From contig CAZURV010000004.1 of assembly GCA_964623515.1 (NCBI GenBank), positions 1 through 64,000 of the forward strand: a stretch of DNA of 64,000 nucleotides, written 5' to 3'. This document shows positions 61,379 to 64,000 of the stretch, in pieces (the stretch's first letter is position 1; every line of letters begins with the position of its first letter). The DNA is from RUG714 sp964623515 (GTDB lineage Bacteria; Bacillota; Clostridia; Oscillospirales; Acutalibacteraceae). The notes beneath the pieces are model-generated. The model saw only the letters and a list, made by a program, of their open reading frames with translations, was not told the origin of the DNA and made no database searches. Made by a program: the position numbers and the translations under genes.

Positions 61379-62431
61379 TTATTTATCAATGTTGTCGAGG
61401 CGGAGATATTCGTCTTTTACGAGCTTTGTCTTTTTCAGAAAGAAGTGAATAATCAGGGATAGCACAGCAGGCGCGATAATCTGAAGACCGATTATTTCCG
61501 CGAGCAGGATCTTCCAGTCTGTGCTTTCGCTCATAGCGTCCCATGTGCCGAACTGACCTACGAGTCCGCTTGTGCCCATACCTGCGCCTGTGGGCGTGCA
61601 TTTTATTTTAAAAATGCAGGTGGAAACAGGGCCGAGAATTGCGCTTGCAAGCGTCGGTGCAATCAAAATTTGCGGATGTTTCATTATATTTCCAATCTGA
61701 ATCATACTTGTTCCGATTCCCTGACTTATCAGTCCGCCGAATTTGTTTTCTTTAAAACTTGTAACGGCGAAACCTATCATTTGCGCACAGCATCCGATTA
61801 CCGCTGCGCCGCCTGCCAGCCCGTCAAGTCCAATCATAATGCATAAAGCGGCTGAACTTATGGGCGCGGTAAGCGCAAGCCCTACGACCACCGAGATGAT
61901 AATTCCCATCGGAAGCGGATGCAGGTTTGTAGCTGCATTCAAGAAATTCCCGAGTTCCGTCATCAACCAGTTTATTCCCGGTCCGGCATACTGACCGATT
62001 AAACCGCCGATAAGAATCGTTATAAGCGGCGTAAGAATTATATCAATTTTTGTTTTTCCTGCTACAAGCCCGCCGATTTCACTTGCGATTGTAACAGCAA
62101 CGAATGCTCCCGCAGGACCGCCCACAGCATATGCAAACGCACCGACAGCCGCAGAAGAAAAAATAACAAGCGGTTTATGCTTCAGTCCCCATGAGATTGC
62201 AACGCCTATTGCTGCGCCAACAACCGGACTCGATGCTCCGAGAACGCTGATGTTTTTGCCTGAAGACGTTCCGTAGATATAATTTGAAGCATAACCGAAA
62301 AATTCACAGTGCGGTATTTTGGCGAGCTGTGAAAGAATCAATCCTATAATCAAAGACGCAAACAATCCCAGCGCCATGGCGCTCATTCCGTCTACAAAAT
62401 ACCGTTTCAAATATTTTTTTAATGTTTTCAT
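61379..62431 (-). CDS. PTS IIC-like permease (PTS_EIIC_2 family)
   Basis: A 350-residue membrane protein with about ten hydrophobic segments. The glycine-rich repeats SSPVVGAAIGVAISWGLKHKP, GGPAGAFVAV and TGAGMGTSGLVGQFG match the PTS_EIIC_2 family, which is related to sugar-permease domains but usually lacks IIA/IIB partners. No PTS IIA, IIB or HPr gene is near, so PTS-driven transport is not shown; a facilitator or regulatory role is possible. The second of two tandem ATGs (62431) is chosen because GGGAG lies six bases before it. Confidence 0.83.
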   Translation of the reverse strand: MKTLKKYLKRYFVDGMSAMALGLFASLIIGLILSQLAKIPHCEFFGYASNYIYGTSSGKNISVLGASSPVVGAAIGVAISWGLKHKPLVIFSSAAVGAFAYAVGGPAGAFVAVTIASEIGGLVAGKTKIDIILTPLITILIGGLIGQYAGPGINWLMTELGNFLNAATNLHPLPMGIIISVVVGLALTAPISSAALCIMIGLDGLAGGAAVIGCCAQMIGFAVTSFKENKFGGLISQGIGTSMIQIGNIMKHPQILIAPTLASAILGPVSTCIFKIKCTPTGAGMGTSGLVGQFGTWDAMSESTDWKILLAEIIGLQIIAPAVLSLIIHFFLKKTKLVKDEYLRLDNIDK

Positions 62432-62510
62432 CATAATCTCCCTGAGGAAAATGCCATAAAAATTATTGATAGTATTATATATCTTCCGTGTATTTATTAC
62501 AATAGAAAAT

Positions 62511-62539
62511 TTGACTTTAATGCAGTTTTATTATAATAT
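62511..62539 (+). promoter_or_regulatory. Promoter of the glycyl-tRNA synthetase gene
   Basis: TTGACT (62511-62516), 17 bases and TAATAT (62534-62539). The leader is only about 30 bases, too short for a T-box. Confidence 0.65.
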
Positions 62540-62576
62540 AAAATAACGAAAAGTAGTTTGTTAGAAGGGCGGATTT

Positions 62577-63956
62577 ATGAAAACTTCAGAAAAATCAATG
62601 GAAAAAATAGTAGCGTTGTGCAAAGGCAGGGGATTTATATTTCCGGGAAGCGATATATACGGCGGTCTTGCAAATACCTGGGATTACGGCCCGCTTGGGG
62701 CAAGGCTGAAAAACAACGTTAAAGATACCTGGAGAAAAAGATTTATCCAGGAGAGAAAAAACAGCTATGAGGTTGATGCGGATATATTGATGCATCCAAG
62801 AGTATGGGAGGCAAGCGGTCACGTTTCTTCGTTTTCCGATCCGCTGTTGGATTGCAAGGAATGCAAAATGCGCCACAGAGCAGATAATCTTATTGATGAT
62901 TTTGATCCGAATGCGCATGCGGACGGTATGACAAAAGAAGAAATGTTTCGATATATCAAAGAGCACAGTATCCCATGCCCGAATTGCGGGAAACACAATT
63001 TTACCGATATAAGAGAATTTAATCTTATGTTTCAGACTTACCGCGGTGTTACGAATGACAGCAAGAGCATCATTTATCTTCGCCCGGAGAACGCGCAGGG
63101 CGAATATGTTAACTTTGTTAACGTTCAGCGTTCCATGAGAGCCAAACTTCCGTTCAGTATCGGTCAAATCGGCAAAGCGTTTAGGAATGAAATTACACCG
63201 GGCAATTTTGTTTTCAGAACGATTGAATTTGAACAAATGGAATTCCAAACCTTCTGTAAAGAGGGTACTGACTCCGAGCTCTATGATTATTTTAAAGAAT
63301 ACGGGCGAAAGTATTTTGAAGATCTGGGCATTGCCGGAGAACATCTGCGTTTTCACGATCACGAAAAACTTGCGCATTATGCAAAGGCAGCGTGCGATAT
63401 AGAATTTTTGTTCCCGTTCGGCTGGGGAGAAATAAACGGAACGCATAACAGAACAAACTTTGATTTAACCCGTCATCAGGAATACAGCGGGCAAAAAATG
63501 GAGTATCTTGATCCTGTTACGAATGAAAAATATATTCCGTATATTATCGAATCAACATATGGACTGGACAGAACGGTGCTTGCGCTTTTATGTGAAGCTT
63601 ATGATGAAGAAGAACTTGACGCCGAGAAGAATGATATGAGGGTTGTGCTTCATTTAAGTCCGGTTGTTGCGCCATATAAAGCGGCAGTCCTTCCGCTTTC
63701 CAAAAAGCTTTCCGCAAATGCATGGAAGATATGCGAACAGCTCAGCCAATCTTTTATGACCGATTTTGATGAAACAGGGTCAATCGGCAAACGATACCGC
63801 CGTCAGGATGAAATCGGCACGCCGTTCTGCATAACATATGATTTTGACAGCCTGGAGGATAACTGTGTTACCGTACGGGACAGAGATACAATGGATCAGG
63901 TTCGTATGCCAATATCCGAAATCATTGCATATATTGAAGAAAAGGTGAAATTTTGA
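62577..63956 (+). CDS. glyQS: Glycine-tRNA ligase, dimeric (alpha2) class II type
   Basis: A 459-residue class IIa synthetase charging tRNA-Gly. It has the GlyRS start GRGFIFPGSDIYGG (about 18-31) and motif 1 region WEASGHVSSFSDPL. A CxxC...CxxC zinc insert (CKEC near 97, CPNC near 137), motif 2 (GQIGKAFRNEITPGNFVFRTIEFEQMEFQ, from about 196) and motif 3 (YGLDRTVLALL near 332) follow, then an anticodon-binding domain. AGAAGGGCGG precedes the ATG. It overlaps the next gene by one base. Confidence 0.96.
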   Translation: MKTSEKSMEKIVALCKGRGFIFPGSDIYGGLANTWDYGPLGARLKNNVKDTWRKRFIQERKNSYEVDADILMHPRVWEASGHVSSFSDPLLDCKECKMRHRADNLIDDFDPNAHADGMTKEEMFRYIKEHSIPCPNCGKHNFTDIREFNLMFQTYRGVTNDSKSIIYLRPENAQGEYVNFVNVQRSMRAKLPFSIGQIGKAFRNEITPGNFVFRTIEFEQMEFQTFCKEGTDSELYDYFKEYGRKYFEDLGIAGEHLRFHDHEKLAHYAKAACDIEFLFPFGWGEINGTHNRTNFDLTRHQEYSGQKMEYLDPVTNEKYIPYIIESTYGLDRTVLALLCEAYDEEELDAEKNDMRVVLHLSPVVAPYKAAVLPLSKKLSANAWKICEQLSQSFMTDFDETGSIGKRYRRQDEIGTPFCITYDFDSLEDNCVTVRDRDTMDQVRMPISEIIAYIEEKVKF

Positions 63957-64000
63957 TGAATAGAGGCAGGCTTTTGTTTATTATGAACCCGGTTGCGGGT
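63956..64000 (+). CDS. Diacylglycerol/lipid kinase family protein, N-terminal fragment
   Basis: Only the first 15 codons lie in the window. They read MNRGRLLFIMNPVAG, the MNPxAG phosphate-binding start of YegS/DagK-type lipid kinases. The ATG overlaps the glyQS stop (TGATG), with AAAGGTG upstream. The gene runs off the right edge, so length and motifs cannot be checked. Confidence 0.6.
   Translation, partial: MNRGRLLFIMNPVAG

Noticed and set aside
61379..62431. A full PTS sugar transporter
   Set aside because: Only an IIC-like membrane part is present, with no IIA, IIB or HPr genes nearby.
62540..62576. A T-box in front of glyQS
   Set aside because: The leader after the recognised promoter is only about 30 bases.
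1..64000. CRISPR array, prophage or intact insertion sequence
   Set aside because: No regularly spaced repeats, no transposase or integrase with catalytic motifs and no phage structural genes were seen on either strand.

Overview
The window looks like a chromosomal segment of an anaerobic, fermentative member of the Clostridia (Bacillota), perhaps Oscillospirales-like. Supporting evidence is strong AGGAGG ribosome binding sites, TTGACA/TATAAT promoters with 17-nt spacers, an NAD-linked trimeric [FeFe] hydrogenase with its maturases, a Re-citrate synthase, a T-box-controlled trp operon, FtsEX with EnvC-like hydrolases, and base composition in the low-to-mid 40s % GC by eye. The genus cannot be read from the sequence.

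Layout. 1-2.6 kb: the 3' end of a 23S rRNA that is followed by a terminator and not by a 5S gene, then a zinc-ribbon membrane protein and a corrinoid adenosyltransferase. 3.1-8.2 kb: an operon for 2-oxoglutarate synthesis (Re-citrate synthase, FCD-type GntR regulator, aconitase, isocitrate dehydrogenase) behind a consensus promoter overlapped by palindromic operators. 8.3-10.7 kb: a three-gene minus-strand operon (SDR, lipoprotein, membrane protein). 11-18.2 kb: a PucR/CdaR-like regulator, ftsE with a long acidic tail, ftsX, and three tandem coiled-coil/M23 hydrolases. 18.3-24.6 kb: a YbjQ protein, a 1341-residue subtilase, a HAD phosphatase with an unusual leader hairpin, an unassigned noncoding stretch and a second zinc-ribbon membrane protein. 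25.35-25.46 kb: a free-standing 5S rRNA with its own promoter. 25.5-29 kb: a shrunken pair resembling parts of the 2-hydroxyacyl-CoA dehydratase activase/COG3581 family, and a Na/Pi cotransporter. 29.4-34.9 kb: an 1845-residue modular surface protein. 35.3-38.9 kb: tRNA-Arg(CCU), ilvE with a long attenuator-like leader, tRNA-Pro(GGG) and putP.

39-51.4 kb is the hydrogenase region. It holds a TM1266-type regulator, hydG and hydF, then a dead DUF218 gene. A ten-gene operon follows: DRTGG protein, anti-sigma-like ATPase, sensory-type H-cluster protein, second DRTGG protein, PHP phosphoesterase, hydC, HATPase, 2Fe-2S protein, hydB and hydA. hydE is not in the window. 51.5-58.3 kb is the complete trpEGDCFBA operon on the minus strand behind a tryptophan T-box. 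58.4-64 kb holds an M20 peptidase, a CMD-like/SDR pair, a PTS-IIC-like permease, glycyl-tRNA synthetase and the start of a lipid kinase gene.

How the genes work together: the citrate, aconitase and ICDH operon makes 2-oxoglutarate for glutamate. IlvE uses glutamate as amino donor, and glutamine-dependent TrpEG draws on the same nitrogen pool. The electron-bifurcating type HydABC would reoxidise NADH and ferredoxin made in fermentation, and the surface protease and the large CBM-like protein point to growth on polymers or host material. No CRISPR array, prophage or intact insertion sequence was seen.
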